Part shown: piece after piece, positions 10,701 to 21,351 of the stretch | How the letters are laid out: each line of letters begins with the position of its first letter | How positions within the stretch are numbered: the first letter of the stretch is position 1 | Assembly (NCBI GenBank): GCA_030490835.1 | Contig: CM059975.1 | Span: forward strand, 59,945,174 to 60,009,173 | Length of the DNA stretch: 64,000 nt | From: Annona cherimola | Taxonomy: Eukaryota > Streptophyta > Magnoliopsida > Magnoliales > Annonaceae | Reading direction: 5' to 3' | Notes under the pieces: generated by a model | Database searches by the model: none | What the model was told of the DNA's origin: nothing | The model's input: only the letters and a program-made list of their open reading frames with translations | Made by a program: the position numbers and the translations under genes

Positions 10701-13397
10701 TAAGAAACACATAATATATATGTTGTACGTTGAACATATGCGAAGCATATGTGTGAATGGAAGATATGTGATTTATGTGAACTTGCTAAAATGAAAAATA
10801 TGAATGAAAAATGTGATAACATGCACGAGGAAGTTGTTGTATGAATAAAGATTAATTATCTCAAATTTTGAGATTTATTTATGAAGCTTGGAACGTCACC
10901 TATATACTTAGAACAAACATTGACATAGGAAAAATGGAATATGCATGAAAAATGGTTAATGAGAGATATAAATTCTCATATGTTGAGATATGAATGTATG
11001 CAATGTTTTTATCCTAAATATGTGATTAAAACACATTATGGAAAGTATAGAATGAATGCTATGATGCACAAGTGTCTATCATGTATGTATGATCGACTTG
11101 AAAATCCAAGTTGATTATGTATGTTAATGGATTGTGGGTTGGAAAACTAAGCAAGCAAATTAAAATGTTATGAATGCAAAGCCATTCTTATATGTATATG
11201 CAAAGGCAAAGAGATAAGCGATACGAAAAGCTAAGACGAAGTAGGTAAGCAAGCAGCTTTCTAAATGACTTTTGTTTTATCAAAAGATGATAAAATGATT
11301 ATTAATGATGTTCTAACTACTTGAATGATTTAGAAAATGTATGTTTTAAATGCTTTCTAAGATGTTTAAGGATGGTCATTCCTTATCTCAATGTGTATTG
11401 AAATAATTATTTTCAATATGTCAAGTGATTTGCTTACTGTTTCGTAATTATGTATGAAAAGTGATGAAATATGGATTTAAACAATGTTTCATTGAAACAA
11501 TGTTTAAAAGGGATGGTGCAAAGAATTCTCTATATGAAAATGACAAGTTTCCATGTTTAAGAGGTATATAATGTCGGGATAACGAAAGTCATGCGTGAAA
11601 TGGAAATCAAGTAGGTTAGTCAAGGCAAAAAGCAGGACAAGGAGTCCGCCCTTGATATTGTCAAGTCGGAAGGTTCGGCGCCAAGGATGGAAAGGATCAT
11701 ATTATGAAAGAATGTTCCCCGAGCTAGCGTACCCTCACATGAAGGATTATGTCATGAATGGAAATGATGCATTTGCACATCCAATGTTTATGAAATGCCC
11801 AAAATTGGGATTAAACTGGTTTGCATGACTGGTTTACACGGATGATTTATGAATGGTTTATGAAAAGATTTCTGCTCCACAGGTAGTTGATCACTTGCTA
11901 AGTATCTCCTATCGAATGTAGAGAAATGCTTTTAAACAATATTGTCTTCAAAATGAATTGTCTGAAAATCCTCTGACTTTCTTATTGAGTTTCGACTCAT
12001 GTTTTGTTTTCCAAACCCAAAGACAGGTGAAAGGAATGAGGCAAAGAGCATAGGTGGAGATTCAAGAATGAATGAATTCTTATGAACACCTTTATATGCC
12101 TTTATGTATGAATGATGACATTAAATTGTGAATTAATGTTGTATATGAATTATGTTATGGTTTTGTGACCATAGAAGGCGAAATAAAATTTTATAGATAT
12201 ATGCTAAGGCATGATTTATCATAATATGATTAAGTATGAAATTTATGAGATCATTTGTGTATGTCTCAAATGTTATAATGGCCTAAAAAGGCATTTAATG
12301 AAAATTGAAGATATGAAATGATATAAACTCCTAAGGAGTTAAGTTTAAGTGGATAAATATCCAATAAGCTCGTCGTGTGACAGGGCAACAATCCTGATCA
12401 CGTTTACCAATCACTAGATCTTGAAGTAAGGTTGTGACAACCGGGCTGGGGCGCTACAAATAGAAGAGTATCAAAGCAAGATAAGAAGATTAAGAAGAAG
12501 ATCAACTTTAAAGGAGAAATCCTATGGAATTTCATCTCTTCTTTCTCTTTCTTCTTTTAGTTTATTTTATTCTTTATACTTTATATGTATTTGAACATTA
12601 TTTTGATGGTTTTTATTTGCTATGTTCATGGGCTAAACTTTTGTTGAGGGTTGTGATAAATTCGAACTTGAAATTATGCATAATATTTTCCATTTAATAT
12701 AAATAAAGTTACATATCTGATATGTTTGTGATTGCAAGAGATTTTTTTACGCATTATGTTTAATGCTTGCATAAGCTTGACTATCTCATGAATGATATAT
12801 TGTCTTAATCTAGGCTTGAAAAAGCTAGATTAAGATAGGATGTATGTTATAAAGCACATGTTTAGTTACTACACTTGCTGTGGTGAATGGTGATTAAGTG
12901 TTAATATAGATAAAAATATAACTGTTAACCTTGTGAGATTGTTAGTAGGCTATCTGCAAATCAATTTTATTTCATTTATTCACATGAGAACATAATGAGT
13001 GGATGGAGTCTAGTTAGGTTTATATGTGTTAGAAAATATATATGAATATTCTTGAGCTTAGATTAGTAAATCATTGCACTAATCACCAAAATGGAACTAT
13101 TATAGCGTAATCTTAAGTCAAGGAATTCATAAATCTCATTTATTTAATTATTTCTTTAAAGAAATCCACTCGTTCCATTCTACTCAATAGCTGATATTTT
13201 AATTTATTATTGTTCAACACCTTCTTTTAATTAAATTTATTCAATGGTTAATTTTATAATTGGTAAATGAATTTTTGGTTGTGTTGCATTTAACTTTTCC
13301 TCATCGCAGGATTTAATACTCTACTCATCTTTTACTACTTGATCAACACATATACTTGCATTTAAATAAGTAAATCATTAGACCTATACGCCAATCA
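7767..13397 (+). mobile_element. Athila-like Ty3/gypsy LTR, interrupted by a solo LTR
   Basis: Starts TGTGATAACTC and ends CCAATCA just before a primer-binding-like site at 13408. Removing the inserted solo LTR (8324-12458) and one TSD copy leaves about 1.5 kb. The start resembles the TGTGATAAG start of the minus-strand Athila-derived element at 52926. A matching 3' LTR is not visible, and only about 340 bases of the internal region (to 13738) can be followed before another insertion. Lineage is inferred from the terminus and PBS type. Confidence 0.6.
8324..12458 (+). mobile_element. Very long solo LTR, 4135 bp, TSD AATAG
   Basis: Starts TGTGATACCTAG and ends GGGGCGCTACA. The flanks are identical 5-mers AATAG at 8319-8323 and 12459-12463, the signature of an LTR left after recombination. 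The sequence is non-coding, with AT-rich text, a purine-rich tract near 9575-9640 and many ATGA-rich segments. A diverged copy of the same family begins at 13739; around 9820-10440 and 15380-16030 the two are closely similar. LTRs above 4 kb with TGTGATACC...GCGCTACA ends suggest a chromovirus (Tekay/Del-like) element, but without pol this is inference. Confidence 0.85.
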
Positions 13398-13407
13398 TTA
13401 AGTTTTT

Positions 13408-13425
13408 TGGCTCCATTGTCAGGGA
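13408..13425 (+). other. Degraded primer-binding site (tRNA-Asp type)
   Basis: TGGCTCCATTGTCAGGGA lies 10 bases after the LTR end. It differs at a few positions from the TGGCGCCGTTGCCGGGGA class complementary to the 3' end of plant tRNA-Asp. The mismatches are mostly C-to-T or G-to-A, as expected of decay in methylated DNA. Confidence 0.6.
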
Positions 13426-16400
13426 GGTAAGGCTAAACACATCATATCAACCTTCTTATTTGTCACTTACAGAATTTGTGTATATAAGATTGGATTAACA
13501 CCTTGACATCATCCTAATATTGACTATATTCTCACCTAAGAAATCTCATTAATAATGCAACCTCTTGAGGGAAACATCACCGCTCAGCGTTAATGAGGAC
13601 TCTGATAGATTTGGAGAGCAAAGTTGGTTCGGTTAGCATAAGTTGCCTACAAATAGCCTTGTTCGATGCTCAGCTAATTAAAGATCAACACAATAACTTG
13701 TGAAAAGACCTAATGAGATTATTATGAATCTCCCTCTGTGTGATACCCAACCCAAGTAGGACATTTACATGTAAATTAGACATGTATATGTGATATATGC
13801 ATATTCAATCGATTGATTGATTTTAATGCTATTGACTGAGAAAAGTGATTAAAGCAATCACCATAGCTCAAGGTGGGTCAATATGATTAAAGTGGCCTAA
13901 TGAGGATTAGAAAATGTGAATGTATTGAGGATAATTACCTCATATATTATGGTTTAACTAATGAAGATTATGTTGATAATTATGAATTTAAGGTAATAAA
14001 TGCTAGAAAATTCACAACTTGACACCTATAAGGCTGATTGAGATGAAATTTAAAAGTTAAACACATAATTTTGTGCCCAATCTTATGAAAAGATTGGATT
14101 ATGAAAATTTTGATGGGATTAGTATGATAATTGATCACTTTCATCCAAAATCCAAAGATGATTTCAAATGATCATAACTTGAGATAGAAAAGTCGGATTG
14201 AGATGAAATTTGAAATGGACGGTTAAAATTATGAGATCAATGCAATGGAAGAATTGAATTAAGCTAAGTATTGTGGGATTATGCCTAGACGAAAAAAGGT
14301 GTGTACCTTTGACTTTTTGCACCATAAAATAGCTTGCATTTATGTTAAAGTTAAAGTAATTAATTATATAATTAATGGCATAAATGAGGTGTCGAAATGA
14401 GATAATTACAAATGAATTTTGTAAATTTCTTAAAATGACAAAATTCATGATAATATCAGGTGTTTAATGAGATGATTTAATGGCTAAATGGCTAGCTCAA
14501 GGGAGGCATATGGAGGTGGCACACAATGGACGTCCATGAGCTCTAAAAAGTGAATTTTTGTAATTTTTTTATATAAAATCCACACCTAAGATAACTAGAG
14601 AATCAAGGTAAGTAAATGAGCAATTAAATTGAGTGAAAAATTGTGGCCAAAGATGTCAAAATCAAGGCCATGTGGACATGATCACAAGTGGACAGCAAGG
14701 TGGATCTAGGAAGAGGTGGACGTCCAAGGCAGATTTTTGTATTTTCGTGATTTTTTTAATAATGCTAAATGGACCCCTAAGTAAGCTATTAGCTAGGATA
14801 ATTAAATTTCCATAAATTAAAGCTGCATTTGTGGAAAAAAATTCCAAAAAGGCTGCTGCAATTGGACGTCAATGTGTGGACAGATTTGTGGCCCATCAAT
14901 GCAGTGGATTTTGATGGATTTTACATGGATAATTTCTAATTTACTTGGATGAGGATGTGTCATGTCAACAATGGGATAAACATGCCTTAATTTAATGTGG
15001 CAAGTGGACCCAAAAATCTAGAAAATCAAGGGCATTACAAGGGGTTGGACGTTCTATGTAATAAGAGTAGGAGAGAGAATTTCAAGGAGAAAAAAATCTC
15101 CAAGCAAGGCAGCAAGGTGCGTCCCCTCAAACCAGCAAGGGGAAAGGGAAAAAGGAGAAGAAAAAGAGAAAGAAAAAGGAGGAGAAAAAGAAGAGGAACT
15201 AAGCAACTCAAGTTGGATTCAAGTTAGGGTTGATTCAAGTAAGTGAAATCTATGTTTTGAATCACCTAAATCAAGTTTTCCTCTCTCAATTCATGAGCGA
15301 TAGATATGGTTCATAAAGAACTCTTAAAGGCTGAGTTATGATGCCTTAATGTGGGGATTGAATGATTTTTTGAAAGATTTAAATGAGATTAAGAGTTCAA
15401 GAGAGTGAAAATGGAAGTTTAGGTTGAATTTTGAGATGAAAGTTAACTTGAAAAATCTCAAAACCCTAAACCAAGTTGCTGTATAATTTAAGAATGATGA
15501 TTTAGATGTAATTCATATTCTTTTGAATTACATATGATGATTTAAGCATTGGTTGATGATTTTAGCAAATATAAAACCCTAAGTTTCAAGAAATGACCTG
15601 ATTATCCATTTTTGGGTGTTAAAAATGATACAAGGAAGCACTTAAATGGTTTATGGATGAATTTTAGGGTCAAGTATCCTAAATTAAGGACCCTTTGGAC
15701 GGCCTAAGTAGGCTAGATGAGTTTGCCCTAAATCTGATTTTTAGGGTATGTATATAGGACGTCCAAACAGGGGCCAAAACGGGCGCTTTCCATATGATTT
15801 TTGTTGCTGATTGTAATGAAATAATTTATGGATGTTATGGAGGGTAAAATACCCCATGTTTAAGGTACTTTGAGTGTCCAAAAGAGTTTGAAAAGATTAG
15901 CCCTAAATTTGATTTTATGAACATATGTTTGGACACGTCAAAACGGGTCAAATGGATACTCAATATGTGTAAAGATATTGCTGTTATGGAAGAAAACGAA
16001 TTATGGATTTTAAATATGTGATAATACCCTAAATTTGGGTTGAGAAAAGCATGATTATTTGCTAGAATTTATAGATTAGAAATCTATTTTGATTTAAGTA
16101 TCAAAAGAGGCGTTGAAAGAATAAAAAACGGATCCTAACATATCTGTTTTGGAACCCAATGATGAATAGATTAAAATTCCGAAATTAAACCCTAAATTAT
16201 ATATTAATCAAGGGGTTTAATTATGCTGAAATAAGAAACAAGTTGTTGTGTTGAAAGATTTTAAGAAACACATAAATTATGTGTTGTAAGTTAAGTGTAT
16301 GTGGAAAGCTAAGCATGGACAAGTGATGAATAACTTATGTGAATTTCTAAAATGCAAAAATGCATGAAAATGTGAGGAAATACATGATTAAAAGTACTGT

Positions 16401-17957
16401 TTTGGTAATTAATTATAATATCAAATTTCAAGATTAATATATGATGCCTAAGTTATCAACTAAGTGCTTAAAATGAGCACCGACGTATGAAAAGTGAAAA
16501 ATATGTTAAAAATAATAAATGGAGGTAATGAACCTCCAAATAATGATTTAACGAATGGTTGTTATATGTATGAAAGTTTACGCTACATAAGGGTATTAAA
16601 AATGAAAGGAATGAATGGATAATGGGATGTATAGGCTATGTTGATATATATAAACACCCGACTTGAAAGATAAGAGGGTTAAGCTAGTATAATGTAAATC
16701 CAAATGGATTTATATAAATTGGAAAACCCTAAGAGATGCAAGCATTTGAAGCTGATATATATAAATGAAATGTTATTTTTTTTATCTAGGCAAAAGCAAG
16801 GAAAAGAATAGAAGAAAGGAATTAAGACTATCTCAGGTAAGCAAACAAATTTTCCAAATTATTGATTTCTCCCTATGTGTTGAAATGATTTAAGATGTTA
16901 TGTCGATGCTTTTATGAATGTTTTATAAGCGGGCAAACACAAGTTTTGAAAATGACGGCTTTAATGAAAAGTAGCAAGTTTTGAAAAAGGATGACTTTAA
17001 TAAAAAGTTTCAAGGTTTGCTTCATGGGAAGCAAGCAACACTTTTTAAGATAATGATTTTATCACAAGTGTTGCCAAAGATTGGGAATGCTTTATGCTAA
17101 TGGATTTAGGAATTTTCTTACAAGTAAGCAAGTTCTTCATGATGATATTTTCAAAGAATTTCATGCTTTATGCCGATGGTTTTAAGAATTTGCTTACAAG
17201 CAAGCAAGTTTCTTATGATGTTATTTTCAAAAGGATTTTATAAGAAAAAGGGAATTTCGTCATTTTTCACAAAGCAATATTTGCAAATAAGTTTTGAGTT
17301 ATTCTTACGATATTTTGTGATAAACAACTATGGTTATGAAAGAAAAAGAAAAAAGAGATTTGATTTATGGAAAAAGATTGATTTTTCTATGTCATGACAC
17401 TTGAATATAAACGATGATTTGGACATAGTCCATATATTTTGAAATGATGTTAGAAAAGTTTTGATTTCCTTTAAGTGAAAAATATTTTGAAAATGGTTCG
17501 GAAATGTTTACGTGAATGTTTTCTAAAGAGATTTAAGGGTGACCGACCAGATAAGTTGATTTTATAAAATGGTTTGATTTCGGATTGCTAGTATGGCATG
17601 CAAAAGGCTATGCAAGCCCCTCTTTATGTAAGAATGACAAATTGGATATGTGGACAAAGATTTGATATCAGGGTGGTTAAGAAGGGAATGATACAATTGC
17701 GTAACCGTTGTGAGCAAAAGGCCCCGAAATGGAAACCAAGAAGATGCTAGGAAAATATGTGGTTTATTTTTGGAAATTCAAAAGCTTTGAAGTTCTTTTA
17801 TCATAAAGATTTTAAGATTTATTGTTTTCTCAAACATTTCAATTGTTTATCAAAATATTTTACTCAAAATTTTTCTAAAAGAATTTAAGGAAGGTCATCC
17901 TAAAACTAGATTTCAAATGAAACTTGTTTAAAGTGGGTGCGATTGCTTTACAAGTTG

Positions 17958-18142
17958 ACATGGACTGCGGTCTGTGGTGTTCTTTTTCAAAATGATTTAA
18001 AAAGACACAGACCTCGGTTTGTGATGTTTTTCAAGAATAGATGCAGACTGCGGTCGGTGATCCCGCTTTTTCAAGATGGTTTAAAAGGATACGGGCTGCG
18101 GTCTGTGATACTTTAAACCACACGGACTGCAGTCTGTGATGA
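17958..18142. repeat. Five near-palindromes of the CAGACTGCGGTCTG type
   Basis: Near-palindromes at 17962-17974, 18006-18023, 18044-18057, 18091-18106 and 18121-18138 (the last is CACGGACTGCAGTCTGTG). Most fold on themselves with Watson-Crick or G-T pairs, and four are followed by GTGAT. Spacing is roughly 30-47 bases, with TTTTTCAA/TTTAAAA linkers. Confidence 0.75.
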
Positions 18143-18640
18143 TGATGTATGGTGCACCAATACAAGGAATAGGTCGGTTGTAGAGAACGGTCGGAGATGG
18201 ACCGGGGCCCACTCTACATATGACCAAGTTGCTAAGGGATGACAGGAGGTCAGTGGCGCCCTCCCTGATATGGGAGAAGATGAAAGAACAGCCGCCTGAT
18301 TAGCGTGCTGTTAATGATGGATCTCTTCCAAAAGATAGAGTGATCATTTGCTAAGTGTCATTACTGGATGAAGAAAAATGCATTTGCATATGTTTTGTTT
18401 TTGAAAAGCCCAAAGATTTGGGACATAAAAGCATTTTTACGGAAGTTATCCTAAAAAGGATTTTATGAGCCATGATAAACAAGTTACCCTAAAAGTAGGG
18501 TGTTTTTACACAAAAGTGTAAATATCAAGGATAAGATGAAATATTTTCTATGCAAATGTTTTTATGAAAATGGATTATGTGTTTTATGCCTTGTTTGTTA
18601 TAAACAAGCCCCAAGACGGGGATTATGAAAAGGATTTTGT

Positions 18641-18890
18641 GAAAAGTGTTTGTGGACATAAGAATGTCCTTTGCCAAAGAGTTTATGCGAAAAGTGTTTT
18701 AGGACATATGAATGACCGTTTCCAAAAAGAGTTTATGTGGAAAAATGTTTTAGGACATATGAATGTCCATTGCCAAAGAAAGTTATGTCAAAAATGTTTT
18801 GGGACATCAGATGTCCCTTGGCTAAAGGAATTTATGATGAAAAATGTTTTGGACGTAAAAACGTCCACTGGCAAAAGAAGATTTTATATA
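18641..18890 (+). repeat. Tandem repeat of about 50 bp, each unit with a hairpin
   Basis: Units start with GAAAAGTGTTTT-like text at about 18641, 18689, 18740, 18789 and 18839 (spacing 48-51). Each contains GGACAT...ATGTCC or a variant, then TTTGCCAAAGAGTTTATG. Looser units continue to about 19095. The array stays open for 179 codons (18564-19103), but codon content simply follows the repeat, so I do not call it a gene. Confidence 0.75.
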
Positions 18891-19285
18891 AATGTCTTGG
18901 AACATTATAAATGTTTCCACAAGACCAAAGAGAATTACTTAAAAAAGGTAAAACACATATATTTTGCCTTAACAAGTCCAGACGTGACTTGTAAATGGTT
19001 TTTAAGAATGGATGTATATGAAAATGTTCTAGGACATATAATTCTCCTCGTGAACAAAGAATTTTATGTTAATATTTTAGGACATATAAATATCCTCAGG
19101 TAAAAAGGTGTTCAAGATGTTTATGAAAATATTTTAAAGGAAGTCTTGCCCTAAAAGATAAAATGCTTGCTTACTGAGTTATCACTCATATTTGTTTTCC
19201 CAAACCTTAGACAGGTACCGGAAAGCTCAAGAGGTCGTGGACCTGAGCATTTAAGGAAATGTAGTTTATTATTACGTTTAGGAAA

Positions 19286-20730
19286 TTAGATATTAATTAA
19301 TCATTTTTTTATAATTTTAGCAATTAAAATTTTGTTTATCAATGGAAAAAATTCCTTGACAAAAATAATAGTCCATCGAACATGTCATGATTTGGAATTT
19401 CAAACAAATAATGGATGTTAGCATTCCAAAAAAAATGAATGGTAGCATTTTAAATAATTTAAAAATGTACAGTTTAGAAGACTATATAGAAAATTGTTTA
19501 GAACAATTTACATTAAGATATAATAATAATTTCTAAAAACCACTAATAACAAATGTTATGGAGAGATTACTTTCCTTTTTTGTGTATGATAGGCGTTATG
19601 AAATAAGAAGTTATTGCTCTAAGTGAATGTAATAGGAGGGCTTGTTTTGAATATTTGCAAAAGTAATCCTTCAACTACGCATAACTTGAATTTTCTCTAC
19701 AGTTTTGATATTTGCAAAATTGTCCCTATAAGTTATCAAGCTTTACAAATTTAACCCTCTTCTCAAACAACACCAGAAAATGACCTCTAACTTACAAAAT
19801 TACAAATTAATCTTCAACATTAAGTTGTTTTCTTGCACCTTAGAGTAGGAATGTATATTGGGTTCATGAATTTTAGTTTTTTCCTAAATTCTAATCCTAA
19901 CCTTATAAAATTTAAATCCTAACTTTATTGTCAAAGCCTAACCTTAATCCTATTTATGTCAAACAAGTTTTGATTAATATTTAGATTAACAAATTTTACT
20001 TTGAGTTAAGAGTTACAAGTTTAAAAGTTTATATGAATATACGGTAATAACAAAACATATAAGAAAAATAATATACAACCTAATTAAATATTTTTAAAAA
20101 ATAGTAATATAGAATGTATTTTTGGAAGAAATTTAACCTTTCAAAATAACATAAGACAAAGAAATTAATAAAAAATTAAGATAAATGTAAATGTAAATGA
20201 AATAGTATAATTTGTCAATAATTTAATTTCAACATGATAAACATATATTCAAATATAAATATAAACAATAAATATAAAGAAATGTTATTTAAGTGTTACA
20301 TATATAATATTTTTATGTTAAATATAAACATGGTAAATTAGGCTTGTATTCATCAGGTTTAGATTTACTTGACTCTTAATCCCTAAACCTATTTACAAAT
20401 CGAGTTGATCAAGTTTGAGTTGGAATTTTTTTGGTCTTGAAAAAAAATTAACACAACTTATGTGTAGAGGCACAGAGGGTTAGTTTTGCAAATACTCAAA
20501 TTAGATTAAGGGGATGTTTGAGAATATAGAATGGAAAAAATCGTGGGATTTAATGGAAATAAAAAAAAGGAATATTTTTAGGAATTGAGTGGTAGATAGG
20601 AAATGATAAGAGTAAAATTGAAATAAATAGTTATGACAAAAGGTAATTACTAGAAAAATGATTAGAATATATAAATAAAGTAAAAAAAATATAATTATTA
20701 TTTAATAAATGATTGCCTTCGGAAAACGTC
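19286..20730. other. AT-rich gene-free stretch
   Basis: No frames of note and no repeat structure that I can delimit. It ends at the CCAAT-containing, more GC-rich region upstream of the exon at 20968. Confidence 0.5.
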
Positions 20731-20744
20731 CCCTAATACATGAT

Positions 20745-20967
20745 AAAGCAGCCGGCCAATGGTGGGCAGCCATCCTAGGCCTCGAGTGAAAGAAACATCC
20801 GTGTCAGTGACACTCAGTGGCACAGATACGGAATCGAGAATCAATTGGAGATTAGATGTCGGTGGCCATTTCGATTTGAGTTGTCGGCAAGTGGCCGCTC
20901 ACACGTACGAGATATAGAAAAGAGCGAGTGGGAGGGGAGAGAGCGCTGTTATGTGTAATGTGTATGA
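20745..20967 (+). promoter_or_regulatory. Putative promoter and 5' leader of the 20968 exon
   Basis: Base composition rises in GC here. GGCCAATGG (CCAAT core at 20756-20760) and a weak TATA-like GATATAGAAAAG near 20910 precede a GAGAGAGCG-rich leader and the ATG at 20968. Weak but consistent evidence for a plant promoter. Confidence 0.35.
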
Positions 20968-21078
20968 ATGAAACCTCCGTCGCTGCTCTCCCTAGCCATT
21001 GACTCGGCACTCCTGCATATCGATGCCATCTCCGATCTATCTTCCATTCCCCAACACATCCTCCTACACCTCTTCAGG
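20968..21078 (+). CDS. Putative first coding exon, orphan
   Basis: ATG at 20968 opens a 37-codon segment beginning MKPPSLLSLAIDSALLHI and ending with HILLHLFR. It is followed directly by a donor-like GTCTGT at 21079, and then the frame becomes pyrimidine-rich intron-like text. The amphipathic LSLAIDSALLHI...SIPQHILLHLF pattern recalls the N-termini of plant F-box or RNI-like LRR proteins, in which an IPxHILLxLF helix precedes the repeats; this is from memory and weak. I searched the next 4 kb by eye for a continuing exon and found none. It could be a gene with long introns, a truncated gene, or the leader of another transcript. Confidence 0.35.
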
Positions 21079-21320
21079 GTCTGTACTGTCTCGCTTTCTC
21101 TCTCCTCTAATTATTTCCCCTATTCCCTCTTTCTGTTCTTTCTTCTGCTCCTTTCTTTTTTTTTTTTTCGTTATTGCGATGCTCTTGACGGACATTTCTG
21201 GGTAGATGCGGCCTGCATGAGATCAACGGTTTAGATTTGCTTGCGATTGGCCACATTTCTTGAAAATTTAAACATACATAGATTCATTACCATTTCAGTG
21301 TCTTGACTTGAGTTTGTTAC

Positions 21321-21351
21321 TCTCTCTCTCTCTCTGTATGTGTGTGTGTTG
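21321..21351. repeat. (CT)n-(TG)n microsatellite
   Basis: A run of CT dinucleotides passes into GTATGTGTGTGTGTT within the putative first intron. Confidence 0.8.

Larger units (their letters stand above)
13739..19285 (+). mobile_element. Second long-LTR copy, truncated at 3' end, internally expanded
   Basis: Starts TGTGATACCCAACC and follows the 8324-12458 LTR through its early and middle parts and through the TTTGTTTTCC...CCAAACC...AGACAGGT block (about 11995-12030 and 19190-19215). The terminal GCGCTACA is missing, so it is truncated near 19285. It is longer than the complete copy because 16.8-19.1 kb contains extra repeat-rich DNA, including two hairpin clusters. No coding domains were seen. 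Confidence 0.7.

Noticed and set aside
18641..18890. CRISPR-like regular array
   Set aside because: Units are degenerate and tandem without unique spacers, in a plant LTR.
18564..19103. 179-codon open frame
   Set aside because: It is produced by the ~50-bp tandem repeat inside a long LTR; residues simply follow the repeat unit and no domain is seen.
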